Shown one piece after another: positions 51,553 to 59,892 of a stretch of 64,000 nt of DNA (the first letter of the stretch is position 1; every line of letters begins with the position of its first letter). Where the stretch lies: assembly GCA_030425925.1 (NCBI GenBank), contig JAUHZO010000005.1:186001-250000 (forward strand), in the 5' to 3' direction. Under the pieces are notes generated by a model. It had not been told where the DNA came from, ran no database searches, and saw only the letters and a program-made list of their open reading frames with translations. This DNA comes from Alphaproteobacteria bacterium. Lineage in GTDB: Bacteria > Pseudomonadota > Alphaproteobacteria > Rhodobacterales > Rhodobacteraceae. The translations under genes were made by a program, and so were the position numbers.

Positions 51553-52752
51553 TTAGTTCCAGCCGTCCTTCAGGCGGACATCGGCGGCACCGTCCATGTT
51601 GACGCCCTTGACGCCCCGGAACACGCCGTCCTGCCACTGGCCCACGGTCCAGAACTTGTACGAGACGTTGTTCTCGAAGGTCAGCGTGCCCATCACCGTG
51701 TCAAAGGAATTGTCCTTGATGTACTGGGTGACCACGTCGCGATCGAGCGAGGCCGCGCCTTCGATCGCCTGCTGCAGCACCTGGAGCGAGGCATAGGTGT
51801 TGGCGGACGCCCAGTAATCGGCGGTCTTGCCCGTCACTTCTTCATGTGCCGCGCGGTATTCGGCGATCAGCGGATCATCCACATTGGTGCCGCCCGCGCC
51901 CAGGACGTTGTCGATCTTGGAGCCGTAGGCACCAAAGAACGCCGGGAAGGACGTGGCCACCGCCGAATAGTAGATGCTGACATCCAGATCCTCGATGATC
52001 GCCTGTTCGGCCAGGCCGAAGCTGTCGGGCGGGTAGGACCAGGCGATGAAGGCATCGGGTTCGGACGCCTTGGCGCCCTTCATCACCGGGCTGAGGTCCG
52101 GCGTGCCCAGCGGGTAGGACTTGTCATAGACAAGTTCGAACCCGGCCTCGGTGAACATCTCGCGCGCCACGTCCGACAGCTCGATGCCAAAGGCGTCGGC
52201 CACGTTCACCATGGCCACCTTGCTGCCGATATTGCCGGCCTCGCGCTGTTCAACCAGAATGTCGCGCACGCCGCCCACGAAGGAGCTGGTGGTGCCCAGG
52301 GTGAAGAACAGGTTGGGATAGCGCTCGGTCAGCTCGTCCATCTTGTCGGTGATGGCCGAAACGGCAACCATGGGATAGCCTGCCTTGCCGTAGATCGGTG
52401 CGGCGGCGATGTTGAAGCCGGTGCCGTAGGGGGCGACGACAAAATCCACCTTGTCCTGGTTGATCAGGCGGTTGGCGGCCTTGATATGCTCGCCCGGGTT
52501 GGTCTTGTCATCATATTCGATGATCTCGACCGGCATCATGGTGCCGCCCACGTTGATGCCGCCGGCCTCGTTGACCTGATGCGCCCACAGTTCCACGTTC
52601 GGCCACTGCGTCACGGTCGCGCCACCGGCCAGGGCGCCGGTCTTGGGCGCGACGGCACCGATCTTGATCGTCTCGGCCGCCAGCACGGCCGGGGCCAGCG
52701 CGAGTCCGGCCGCGAGGGCCGCCACCGCCTTGATAGTCGTTCTGCGCTTCAT
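51553..52752 (-). CDS. LIV-type ABC transporter, periplasmic substrate-binding protein (Sec signal)
   Basis: A 399-residue type-1 binding protein. The N terminus MKRRTTIKAVAALAAGLALA is a Sec signal with predicted cleavage after AVLAA near residue 26. The mature part has ETIKIGAVAPKTGALAGGATVTQWPNVELWAHQVNEAGGINVGG and YGTGFNIAAAPIYGKAGYPMVAVSA. It delivers the substrate to the four downstream transporter proteins. Flanking aldehyde and alcohol dehydrogenases suggest an aromatic ligand, a known substrate class of this family in alphaproteobacteria. It starts 55 bases after the upstream aldehyde dehydrogenase stop. Confidence 0.92.
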   Translation of the reverse strand: MKRRTTIKAVAALAAGLALAPAVLAAETIKIGAVAPKTGALAGGATVTQWPNVELWAHQVNEAGGINVGGTMMPVEIIEYDDKTNPGEHIKAANRLINQDKVDFVVAPYGTGFNIAAAPIYGKAGYPMVAVSAITDKMDELTERYPNLFFTLGTTSSFVGGVRDILVEQREAGNIGSKVAMVNVADAFGIELSDVAREMFTEAGFELVYDKSYPLGTPDLSPVMKGAKASEPDAFIAWSYPPDSFGLAEQAIIEDLDVSIYYSAVATSFPAFFGAYGSKIDNVLGAGGTNVDDPLIAEYRAAHEEVTGKTADYWASANTYASLQVLQQAIEGAASLDRDVVTQYIKDNSFDTVMGTLTFENNVSYKFWTVGQWQDGVFRGVKGVNMDGAADVRLKDGWN

Positions 52753-52807
52753 CTTCTCCTCCTGAGGGGTCTGGTGTTTGATGTGATCCCGCTCTGTGGC
52801 GGGCTGG

Positions 52808-54262
52808 CTAGAAAGAAAATGCCTGTTTCTCCTCGTGCACGGCGATCCAGCGCAGTTCGGTGAATTCCTGCACCGATTCCACGCCGCCCATCCTGCCGTA
52901 GCCGCTGGACTTCATGCCGCCAAACGGCATGTTGGCGTCGTCGTAGACGGTGGAGCCGTTGATCTGGCAGACACCGCATTCCAGCTGTTCGGCCACCGCC
53001 ATGGCGCGCGCCGTGTCGCGGCTGTGCACCGCGGCGGCAAGGCCGAATTCGGTGTCGTTGGCCACCGTGATCGCCTCGTCGTCCGAGCCGACCCGGATGA
53101 TCGAGGCGACGGGGCCAAAGCTTTCTTCGGTGTAGATCCGCATCGTCGCGTCCACGTGATCCAGCACCGCGGGCGACATGGACGACTTGAACACCTCGCC
53201 GCCGACAACCAGCCGCGCGCCCTTTTCGACGGCGTCCTCGACCAGATTCTGCACCCGGATCGCGGCATTGGCCGAGATCAGCGGGCCCATACGAACCCCT
53301 TTGGTCTTCGGATCGCCGACGCGCATGGTGCGGGCAATGGCGGCGATCCGGTCCACCAGGGCGTCGGCCTGCGACCCATGCACCACGATCCGTTCGGTGG
53401 ACATGCAGACCTGGCCCTGGTTGAAGAACGCCCCATGCGCGGCGGCGCGGGCGGCATGGTCGATATCGGCATCGTCCAGCACCAGAAGGGCGGATTTGCC
53501 GCTGAGTTCCAGAACCGCCGGCTTGAGATGGCGCGCGCAGGTTTCCGCGATCACCCGCCCGACGCGGGTGGAGCCGGTGAAGTTGATCCGCCGCACCGCG
53601 CCATGACCGATCAGCGCCTCGACGATCTCGGTGGCGTGGCTGGGCGCGTGGGTGACAAGGTTGACCACGCCCGGCGGTGCCCCGGCCTCGACCAGCGCCT
53701 CGATCACCAGAGAATGGGTCTTGGGGCACTTTTCCGACGCCTTCAGCACCACGGTGTTGCCCACCGCCAGAGGGATTGCCACCGCGCGCGTGGCCAGCAC
53801 GATGGGCGCGTTCCACGGCGCGATGCCCAGCACGACGCCCACGGGCTGGCGCAGCAGCACCGACCTGACGCCGGGATCAAAGCCCGCCCGCTCTTCGCGG
53901 CGCGGATAGGCGGCCATCCGCGCGGCATGGCGGAACATGCCCGCGGCGATCTCGCAATTGAAGCGGGCCCAGTCTTCGGTTGCGCCGGTTTCCAGCGCCA
54001 TCGCCTCGACAAACGTGTCGGCCCGGGCCATCAGGGCGTCGGCGGCGCGGTCCAGCAGGGCGGCCCGTCGGGTATCGGCAGAGGCGGCCCATCCGGCAAA
54101 GGCCGCGGCGGCGGCGTTTGCGGCCTGCCGCGCATCCTTGCTGCCGGCCGAGGCCGACACCGTGGCCACCCCGTCGCCCAGGGCGCAATCGCGCGTATAG
54201 ACCGCGCTGGCCCCGGCATCGACAAAGGCACCGTCGACAATCAGTTTGGTTTCAAAGGCCAA
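52808..54262 (-). CDS. Aldehyde dehydrogenase, vanillin/salicylaldehyde dehydrogenase type
   Basis: A 484-residue ALDH. Key blocks are GIAPWNAPIVLATRAVAIPLAVGNTVVLKASEKCPKTH, FTGSTRVGRVIAE, Glu in ELSGKSALLVL (ELSGK, not ELGGK, is typical of vanillin and salicylaldehyde dehydrogenases), and Cys in GQVCMSTER. It converts an aromatic aldehyde to the acid with NAD+. It is first in the minus-strand operon and divergent from the AraC gene, with two direct-repeat operator half-sites between them. It differs from the second ALDH at 46312-47787, so two aldehyde substrates or steps are likely. Confidence 0.92.
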   Translation of the reverse strand: MAFETKLIVDGAFVDAGASAVYTRDCALGDGVATVSASAGSKDARQAANAAAAAFAGWAASADTRRAALLDRAADALMARADTFVEAMALETGATEDWARFNCEIAAGMFRHAARMAAYPRREERAGFDPGVRSVLLRQPVGVVLGIAPWNAPIVLATRAVAIPLAVGNTVVLKASEKCPKTHSLVIEALVEAGAPPGVVNLVTHAPSHATEIVEALIGHGAVRRINFTGSTRVGRVIAETCARHLKPAVLELSGKSALLVLDDADIDHAARAAAHGAFFNQGQVCMSTERIVVHGSQADALVDRIAAIARTMRVGDPKTKGVRMGPLISANAAIRVQNLVEDAVEKGARLVVGGEVFKSSMSPAVLDHVDATMRIYTEESFGPVASIIRVGSDDEAITVANDTEFGLAAAVHSRDTARAMAVAEQLECGVCQINGSTVYDDANMPFGGMKSSGYGRMGGVESVQEFTELRWIAVHEEKQAFSF

Positions 54263-54374
54263 ACCGTCAACACCTCCCCTTTGGCAGAGCGCGCGCCGTT
54301 CCTGTGTCCGGACGTGTCGTGCGACTCCCTGTCGCGGAAGGTAAGCACAGCCAGCCCCGGGTTTACATGACGGA

Positions 54375-54402
54375 TTCCGGAGTTAACCTGTCAATTTCCG
54401 GA
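54375..54402 (+). promoter_or_regulatory. Direct-repeat operator between the AraC and aldehyde dehydrogenase genes
   Basis: TTCCGGA at 54375-54381 and again at 54396-54402, 21 bases apart (two helical turns), in the divergent region. Two direct half-sites spaced by two turns are the usual layout for AraC-family proteins. Each half-site is also part of a short palindrome (TCCGGA). Confidence 0.55.
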
Positions 54403-54423
54403 ATTTTCTGCGGGGCAAGGCCG

Positions 54424-55293
54424 ATGCTGCATTGCGAACGGATCGAAACCGCCCTGCGCGACCGGGTCTGGAGCCTTGGACCCAAACCCGGGTTGCGGCG
54501 CTGGACCGGGCTGCTTGTGCAGGGCGGCGGTGCCGTGATCGAGGCCCGCGAGACCCGGCTGGTGCTGGAACCCGCCATGATCTGCCTGACCCCGGCCACC
54601 CATGCCCAGAGCCTGCGCATGCGGGCCGGGTCCGAAGGGATGCTGTTTTCCTTCGACGAAAACAGCGCCCCGCTGGTGACCGGGCGCGGGGCCGAGGCCG
54701 ACCTGCTGCGGCATCTGCTGGACGCGCCGGTTCAGGCCCGGCTGGATCGGGGCGACATCGCGCTGCGCGACGTGGAATTTGCGCTGGAGCTTGTGCTGCG
54801 CGGTCAGGACAGCCAGGCCCCGGGCCATCTGTCGATCCACGACGCGGCGCTCCGGATCGTTCTGGTCGCGATCCTGCGCAATCTGCCCGCCACCGCCCGT
54901 GTCGCCGACCATCGCGACCGTTCGGCCGCGTTGCTGCAGCGGTTCCGCCACTTGCTGGAAAGCCGCTTTCGCGACCGCTGGACGGTGGCGCAATACGCCG
55001 AGGCGCTGGGGATCGGGGCGGACCGGCTGCACGACCTGTGCACCGCGCGGCTGAACAAGTCCCCCAGCCGGCTGATTGCCGAGCGGGTGATGTACGAGGC
55101 CCGGCTGCTCTTGCGCAACACGCCGGCCAGCGTCGAAGAGATCGCTGGCCGCCTGGGCTACCGTGACCCGAGCCATTTCTCGCGCGCCTTCTCGCGCATG
55201 CAGAACGAAAGCCCCAGCCGGTTCCGCCGCCGCAGCGCAGAAGCCGCCGATCAGGGCCGCCCCGCCGCGATCGACTTTGCCAACTGGCCCTGA
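54424..55293 (+). CDS. AraC-family transcriptional regulator
   Basis: A 289-residue regulator. An N-terminal cupin-like sensing region (about 10-100) reads RDRVWSLGPKPGLRRWTGLLVQGGG and LEPAMICLTPATHAQSLRMRAGSEGMLFSF. The C-terminal pair of helix-turn-helices (about 185-280) reads WTVAQYAEALGIGADRLHDLCTARLNKSPSRLI and VEEIAGRLGYRDPSHFSRAFSRMQNESPSRFRRR. ATG 54424 is preferred over ATG 54367 because the latter has no ribosome site and its first codons would overlap the direct-repeat operator. Divergent from the first aldehyde dehydrogenase, it probably senses the substrate or an aromatic aldehyde. Confidence 0.9.
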   Translation: MLHCERIETALRDRVWSLGPKPGLRRWTGLLVQGGGAVIEARETRLVLEPAMICLTPATHAQSLRMRAGSEGMLFSFDENSAPLVTGRGAEADLLRHLLDAPVQARLDRGDIALRDVEFALELVLRGQDSQAPGHLSIHDAALRIVLVAILRNLPATARVADHRDRSAALLQRFRHLLESRFRDRWTVAQYAEALGIGADRLHDLCTARLNKSPSRLIAERVMYEARLLLRNTPASVEEIAGRLGYRDPSHFSRAFSRMQNESPSRFRRRSAEAADQGRPAAIDFANWP

Positions 55294-55320
55294 CACGGCG
55301 GCGCGTGCAACCGGAGAGGG

Positions 55321-57996
55321 TCAGGCGATGTTGACATCGTCCAGCAGCGGGCCCGTGCGCTCCAGGTTGTTGATGGTCAGCGTATCCCCGGTGGCGAAGG
55401 TCAGCACCAGGTTGCCAGACACCACGCTGGCATAGTTGCGCAGGTCCACCTGTGCGGCGCTGGTTTCGGTGAACAGGCCCAGGTCAAGCTGCAGCGTGTC
55501 GATGTTGTTCTGGAAGTCCAGCACCAGGTCGTTGCCGTCTCCGGCGGCGAACTGGAAGGTATCGGCCCCGATGCCGCCATGCAGGATGTCGTCGCCAAGC
55601 CCGCCGTTCAGCACATCGCTGCCGGCATTGCCGAACAGCCGGTCGTTGCCGCCATCGCCGAACAGCGTGTCCGACCCGTTGCCGGCGTTCAGCGTGTCGT
55701 TGCCGCCATCGCCGTTCAACAGGTCGTTGTTGATCCCGCCATTCAGCACGTCCTGCGCCCCGCCGCCCGCCAGCGTGTCGGAGCCGGAATTGCCGTCCAG
55801 CGTGTCGTTGCCTTCGCCGCCTTCCAGATTGTCGGCCCCGGCCTGGCCGATCAGCCGGTCGCCGCCATCGCCGCCCAGCAGCGTGTCGGGGCTCAGCCCG
55901 CCAATCAGCGTATCCGACCCGGCACCGCCATCCAGCAGGTCGAACCCGCTTTGCCCGGTCAGCTGGTCGGACCCGTTGCCGCCCCGCAGCGTATCGTAGC
56001 CGTCAAGCCCGTTCAGCGTGTCGCTGCCGTCGCCGCCGGTCAGCGAGTCAAACCCGAACCCGCCGGCCAGAAGGTCGTTGCCACTGCCGCCGTCAAGCGC
56101 GTCATTGCCGCTGCCGCCCGACAGCGTGTCGGCATCCGCGCCGCCGCCCAGCGTGTCGTTGCCGTCAAGACCCGACAGGTCGTCCCGGCCCAGATTGCCC
56201 AGGATCACGTCATCCGCCGCGCTGCCGCTCACGGTTTCACCCACCACGTCGGTCAGCGAGATGGTCAGGGTTTCGGTATAGACCCCGCCCGACGGGTCGC
56301 GCACCTCGACGGTGACGTTGCGCGTCGGCTGTGCCTCGAAATCCCACAGCAGGCCGTCGCCCACACGCAGCCCGCCGCCCGAAGCGCCGATGGTGAAGGC
56401 CTGCGAGGCTCCGGGCAGCGAGAAGGTAAAGCCGCTGCTGTCATCCGGGTCGGTGACGGTCAATACCCCGATCAGCGTGCCCGGGGCCGCGTTTTCCATC
56501 ACGGTTGCGCTGCTCAACGTCAGGTCGGTGGGGGGCTGGCGGGTGTCGACCGGCGTCTGCGACAGCACCTGCGCGATGCTCAGCTCGGTCTGTGCCGCCC
56601 CCGACAGATCCTGGCCCGGGGCAAAGATCACGGACGAGACCGGCAGCTCGCCGTCCGGATCCACCTGCAGGATCACCGAAGATCCGCCGGTCAGGTCGAA
56701 CAGCTGCACGCTGCCATCGCCCAGCGTCAGCTGCGACAGCTCGCCCGGTGTCAGCCCCTGGAAGACCAGCACGTTGCCTTCGGAGCCGCGGTCGATGATC
56801 GTGTCGGTGCCGCCGGCGCGGGGCGAGTTCGTCTCGACCAGGTAGATGTCGGCCCCGCCCGCCCCGGCGATGGTGTCGTCCATCGGCCCGCCGTTCAGCT
56901 GGTCGGATTCCTGGCTGCCGGTGATCAGCAGCGACACGTCGCCGCCGTAGAAATCCACCAGGTTGTAGCCGTCTGCATCGCCCACGGGGCCCAGCAATTC
57001 CTGCCCCAGAAGCCCAAGCAGCGCGATGCGGTCGTCCTCGCTCAGCGCCGGATTCGCCAGGGCGGCCAGCGCTGCGCCGATCTGCGTTGCGGTCGGTGCG
57101 AACTCGGCCTCGTCGAAGGTCATGGTCAGGATGGGCGTGTTGAACGGCGGCACCGTGCCACGCCCGCCCTCGACCAGGTACATCAGCCCCTCGCCATTTC
57201 CGGCCTGGGGATAGAGCAACGCCCGGTAGTCGTGCAGCGGAAAGTCGAAGTAGTTGCCCTCGTCCGAGGGGATGGCTGTGGGAAACAACACGCCCAGCCC
57301 GGGGCCCTGGTCGCTGAAGGCGAAATCGTCCGTCAGTTCGATCAGCTGCTGGCCTGGCTGGCGGTCCGGCACGGGCAGGGGCGGCAGCGCGCCCGATCCG
57401 TCATCGAAGACCGGCGGGGTCGCGGCGTCGAGTGTCTGCAAGGGCGAGACATTGTTCGTGAAGGTCACTCCCGTCAGATCAAACGATGTCGGCTGGCCAA
57501 AGCTGGGGTCCCAGCCGGCTTCGTACAGCACGGCGATGGGCGGCACTTCGTCGCCGCGATAGATGTTGGGGATGTAGAAATCCGGATTGCCGTTGCCGTC
57601 GAACACGGTGCCGTCAAAGCTGGCATCCGACAGGAAGCTGGCCACCGCGTCGCCATTGCCGTTCTCGTAGATGTAGAATTCGGTATCGATGCCCAGCCGC
57701 GGGTCAAGCTCGAAGGCGCGGGTGCCGAATTGCTGCCCGGCTTGATTGCCCGAGAACGTGCCGCCGGTGACCTCCAGCACTGTGTTGCTGACAAACAGTC
57801 CGCCGCCAAACACCGCGCTGTTGTCGATCAGGTCGACATCGGTCAGCGTCACCTGCCCGCCCAGTGCCGCGATGCCGCCGCCCTGCGAGGGCAGGCCGTC
57901 ATACCCCGTGATCAGCGAGGCCAGAAACGGCGGCAGGTTCAGGAACGCCTGCTGAAACCGGTCGATCTCTCCCGCGCCAAAGCCTTCGATGCGCAC
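55321..57996 (-). CDS. RTX calcium-binding secreted protein, C-terminal part of a frameshifted gene
   Basis: This 891-residue frame is the second part of the gene that starts at 59741. Its frame stays open upstream as DLSQFGTLELSDVRIEGFGAG, so the start at 57996 (a GTG) is probably not a true start. It has parallel beta-helix-like repeats (about 1-400), a cadherin-like domain (about 480-590, PPTDLTLSSATVMENAAPGTLIG), and about 24 nonapeptide RTX repeats of the GGxGxDxL type (about 600-820) that fold on calcium. A C-terminal TISS-type signal region (DTLQLDLGLF to DDVNIA) is rich in hydrophobic and acidic residues and lacks Cys. Type I secretion is the expected route, but no export genes are next to it. 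Confidence 0.9.
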   Translation of the reverse strand: MRIEGFGAGEIDRFQQAFLNLPPFLASLITGYDGLPSQGGGIAALGGQVTLTDVDLIDNSAVFGGGLFVSNTVLEVTGGTFSGNQAGQQFGTRAFELDPRLGIDTEFYIYENGNGDAVASFLSDASFDGTVFDGNGNPDFYIPNIYRGDEVPPIAVLYEAGWDPSFGQPTSFDLTGVTFTNNVSPLQTLDAATPPVFDDGSGALPPLPVPDRQPGQQLIELTDDFAFSDQGPGLGVLFPTAIPSDEGNYFDFPLHDYRALLYPQAGNGEGLMYLVEGGRGTVPPFNTPILTMTFDEAEFAPTATQIGAALAALANPALSEDDRIALLGLLGQELLGPVGDADGYNLVDFYGGDVSLLITGSQESDQLNGGPMDDTIAGAGGADIYLVETNSPRAGGTDTIIDRGSEGNVLVFQGLTPGELSQLTLGDGSVQLFDLTGGSSVILQVDPDGELPVSSVIFAPGQDLSGAAQTELSIAQVLSQTPVDTRQPPTDLTLSSATVMENAAPGTLIGVLTVTDPDDSSGFTFSLPGASQAFTIGASGGGLRVGDGLLWDFEAQPTRNVTVEVRDPSGGVYTETLTISLTDVVGETVSGSAADDVILGNLGRDDLSGLDGNDTLGGGADADTLSGGSGNDALDGGSGNDLLAGGFGFDSLTGGDGSDTLNGLDGYDTLRGGNGSDQLTGQSGFDLLDGGAGSDTLIGGLSPDTLLGGDGGDRLIGQAGADNLEGGEGNDTLDGNSGSDTLAGGGAQDVLNGGINNDLLNGDGGNDTLNAGNGSDTLFGDGGNDRLFGNAGSDVLNGGLGDDILHGGIGADTFQFAAGDGNDLVLDFQNNIDTLQLDLGLFTETSAAQVDLRNYASVVSGNLVLTFATGDTLTINNLERTGPLLDDVNIA

Positions 57997-58001
57997 GTCG
58001 C

Positions 58002-59741
58002 TCAGCTCCAGCGTGCCGAATTGCGACAGATCCCGCCACCGGTGCGGCCGTTCTGTTCGGCATCGGCCAGGTTCGGCGTGTCGGTGCCGGTCAGGGTGAA
58101 CCCGCTGCCGGTCAGGCTGCCGTTCTGCAGGATGTGAAAGGCGCGGTTGTCGCCGAGGCCCGAGGCGTCGATGATCGTGGCCCCGACACCGGCCCCCACG
58201 ATGTTGATGTTGTTGGCGATGTCCAGATCGCCCAGGCTGGCATTGTTTTCGGGAACCTGAGACGCGGCGATGCTGGCCGCGGCGTCGTCCTGATAGAACA
58301 CCCCCCCGCGCGTCAGCGTGTAGGTGCCCGCGGGCAGGATGATCTCGATCTCCGGTGCGGTGAACGGGCTGCTGAAGGAATTGTTGGCCCAGATGATCGC
58401 TTCGCGCAGGCTGGTGACATCGGGATCGTTATCCAGCGTGTCGGCAAAGGTGTTGACGGTGATCTGGTTGGGCCCCGACAAGGTGACCGGCACGGGCAGG
58501 TCGTTCACGTCGGTCTGGATCTCGAACGCGCCCAGATCGACGGACGCGTTCACGATCCGGTCGTCACCGCCAAGATCGTCATTCAGCGCCGCGCCGTCCA
58601 GGGTGATGGCGTAGGCGGTATCGCCGCTGTCCAGAGCCGGATTTCCCAGCGATTCCAGCAGCGTGATCTGGCCTGTCCCGGCCCCGCGGTCGATGACCTC
58701 CGCCGCATCCGCATGGCCCAGATTGGCAGGCCCGGCCGAGGGACCGTCCGTCAGGTTGTAGGCCGGCAAGATCAACCGGGTCACGTCGAAATCCGCAGGC
58801 GTGACGATGGTAGAGGGGTTGCCGGCGGTGACGATGCCGTTTTCCATCGACAGGCTGTTGGCCAGGATCAGCCGGTGCGCCTCGACCGCCGCACCGGGAC
58901 CCAGCGCGCGGTTGTTGTAGAGCGTGACATTGTTCAGCGTGACCGTGCCGCCTGGCGCGGCAATCCCGCCGCCATTCCCGGCATCGGCGAGGGAATCGTA
59001 GATCACGCTGTTGGTGATCGTGACATCGACGCCCTGGGCAAAGATGGCGCCCCCTGCATCGGCCTGGCCGGTCAGCGCACTGCTTTCGATGCCCAGCGAT
59101 GCGCCCGCGCCCGAGATATGCACCACCCCGCCATCGCCGTTTGCAACCTGACCGGAGATCTGGCTGTCGCGGATCACCACATCGGCCCCGTCTGCAAGGA
59201 TCGCCGCGCCATCGCCCGCGGCGGTAGCGCGCACCGACACGCCATCCACGGTCAGCGACCCGCCCGTGACGCTGGCCAACGCGCCGCCGCCGGACGGGTT
59301 GAAGACGTTGATGAAGGGCCGGAAGGACTGATCCGGCAGATCGCTGATCGTGACATCGGCCCCGTTGGCCGTGACCAGCGGGCCGCCAGTGGTGCCCAGG
59401 TCGATCCCCTCGATGGTGAAACTGTTCACGCCCGGCAGCACATCGAACAGCCCGCTGCCCAGCGCCCGGATGCGCAGGCTGTCGTAGAAGTCGTTGCCCG
59501 AAATGGTGATGGCGTGCGCGATCTCGAGCGGCGCGCTCAGCGCCAGGTCGATTTCCAGTATGCCGAAGATCGGCGCGCTATTCACGGTGTCGGCAAAGGT
59601 GATCGTGTCGCCGTCCCGCGCCAGTTCCAGCGCTTCGAGAAAGGACAGACCGTCGCCATCGGCCTGTTCCTGCGCCAGCGTCCCGGTGGCGGTGGCATCG
59701 TCATTTTCGTTCAGTGCGGTGGTGACAGTCAGAATCGGCAT
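58002..59741 (-). CDS. RTX calcium-binding secreted protein, N-terminal part of a frameshifted gene
   Basis: A 579-residue frame with no signal peptide, as expected for type I secretion. It begins MPILTVTTALNENDDATATG and consists of beta-helix-like repeats with CSLREAI-type elements (DVTSLREAIIWANNSFSS, GDGLSFLEALELARDG) and right-handed repeat stretches (VTITNSVIYDSLADAGNGGGIAAPGGTVTLNNVTLYNN). The last 8 codons (GICRNSARWS) are out of frame after a GGG run at 58032-58034; adding one G restores DLSQFGTLELSDVRIEG and joins it to the 55321-57996 frame as a protein of about 1473 residues. The ribosome site is ttgggggagaattcgc. Confidence 0.88.
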   Translation of the reverse strand: MPILTVTTALNENDDATATGTLAQEQADGDGLSFLEALELARDGDTITFADTVNSAPIFGILEIDLALSAPLEIAHAITISGNDFYDSLRIRALGSGLFDVLPGVNSFTIEGIDLGTTGGPLVTANGADVTISDLPDQSFRPFINVFNPSGGGALASVTGGSLTVDGVSVRATAAGDGAAILADGADVVIRDSQISGQVANGDGGVVHISGAGASLGIESSALTGQADAGGAIFAQGVDVTITNSVIYDSLADAGNGGGIAAPGGTVTLNNVTLYNNRALGPGAAVEAHRLILANSLSMENGIVTAGNPSTIVTPADFDVTRLILPAYNLTDGPSAGPANLGHADAAEVIDRGAGTGQITLLESLGNPALDSGDTAYAITLDGAALNDDLGGDDRIVNASVDLGAFEIQTDVNDLPVPVTLSGPNQITVNTFADTLDNDPDVTSLREAIIWANNSFSSPFTAPEIEIILPAGTYTLTRGGVFYQDDAAASIAASQVPENNASLGDLDIANNINIVGAGVGATIIDASGLGDNRAFHILQNGSLTGSGFTLTGTDTPNLADAEQNGRTGGGICRNSARWS

Positions 59742-59892
59742 GCGAATTCTCCCCCAAGAAAATGGCCGTCAGATCAATTCCGGTGAAATCTAGCAGCACA
59801 TGCCGATTCGATCCGAAAGGAATCCGGTGCCGGCGGGGGGAATTGTCGCCGTTGCGCGGACAATCCGGGCAGATGTCCAGACAGGGCTGGCG

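Noticed and set aside
55560-56220. Repetitive DNA taken at first for a CRISPR array or tandem repeat
   Set aside because: The repetition follows 27-base (nine-codon) units with degenerate bases and encodes RTX nonapeptides, with no conserved spacer-repeat pattern.
55579-58137. An 852-codon plus-strand frame opposite the RTX region
   Set aside because: Its Gln/Val/Ala repeats are simply the complement of the GGxGxDxL repeats on the minus strand.
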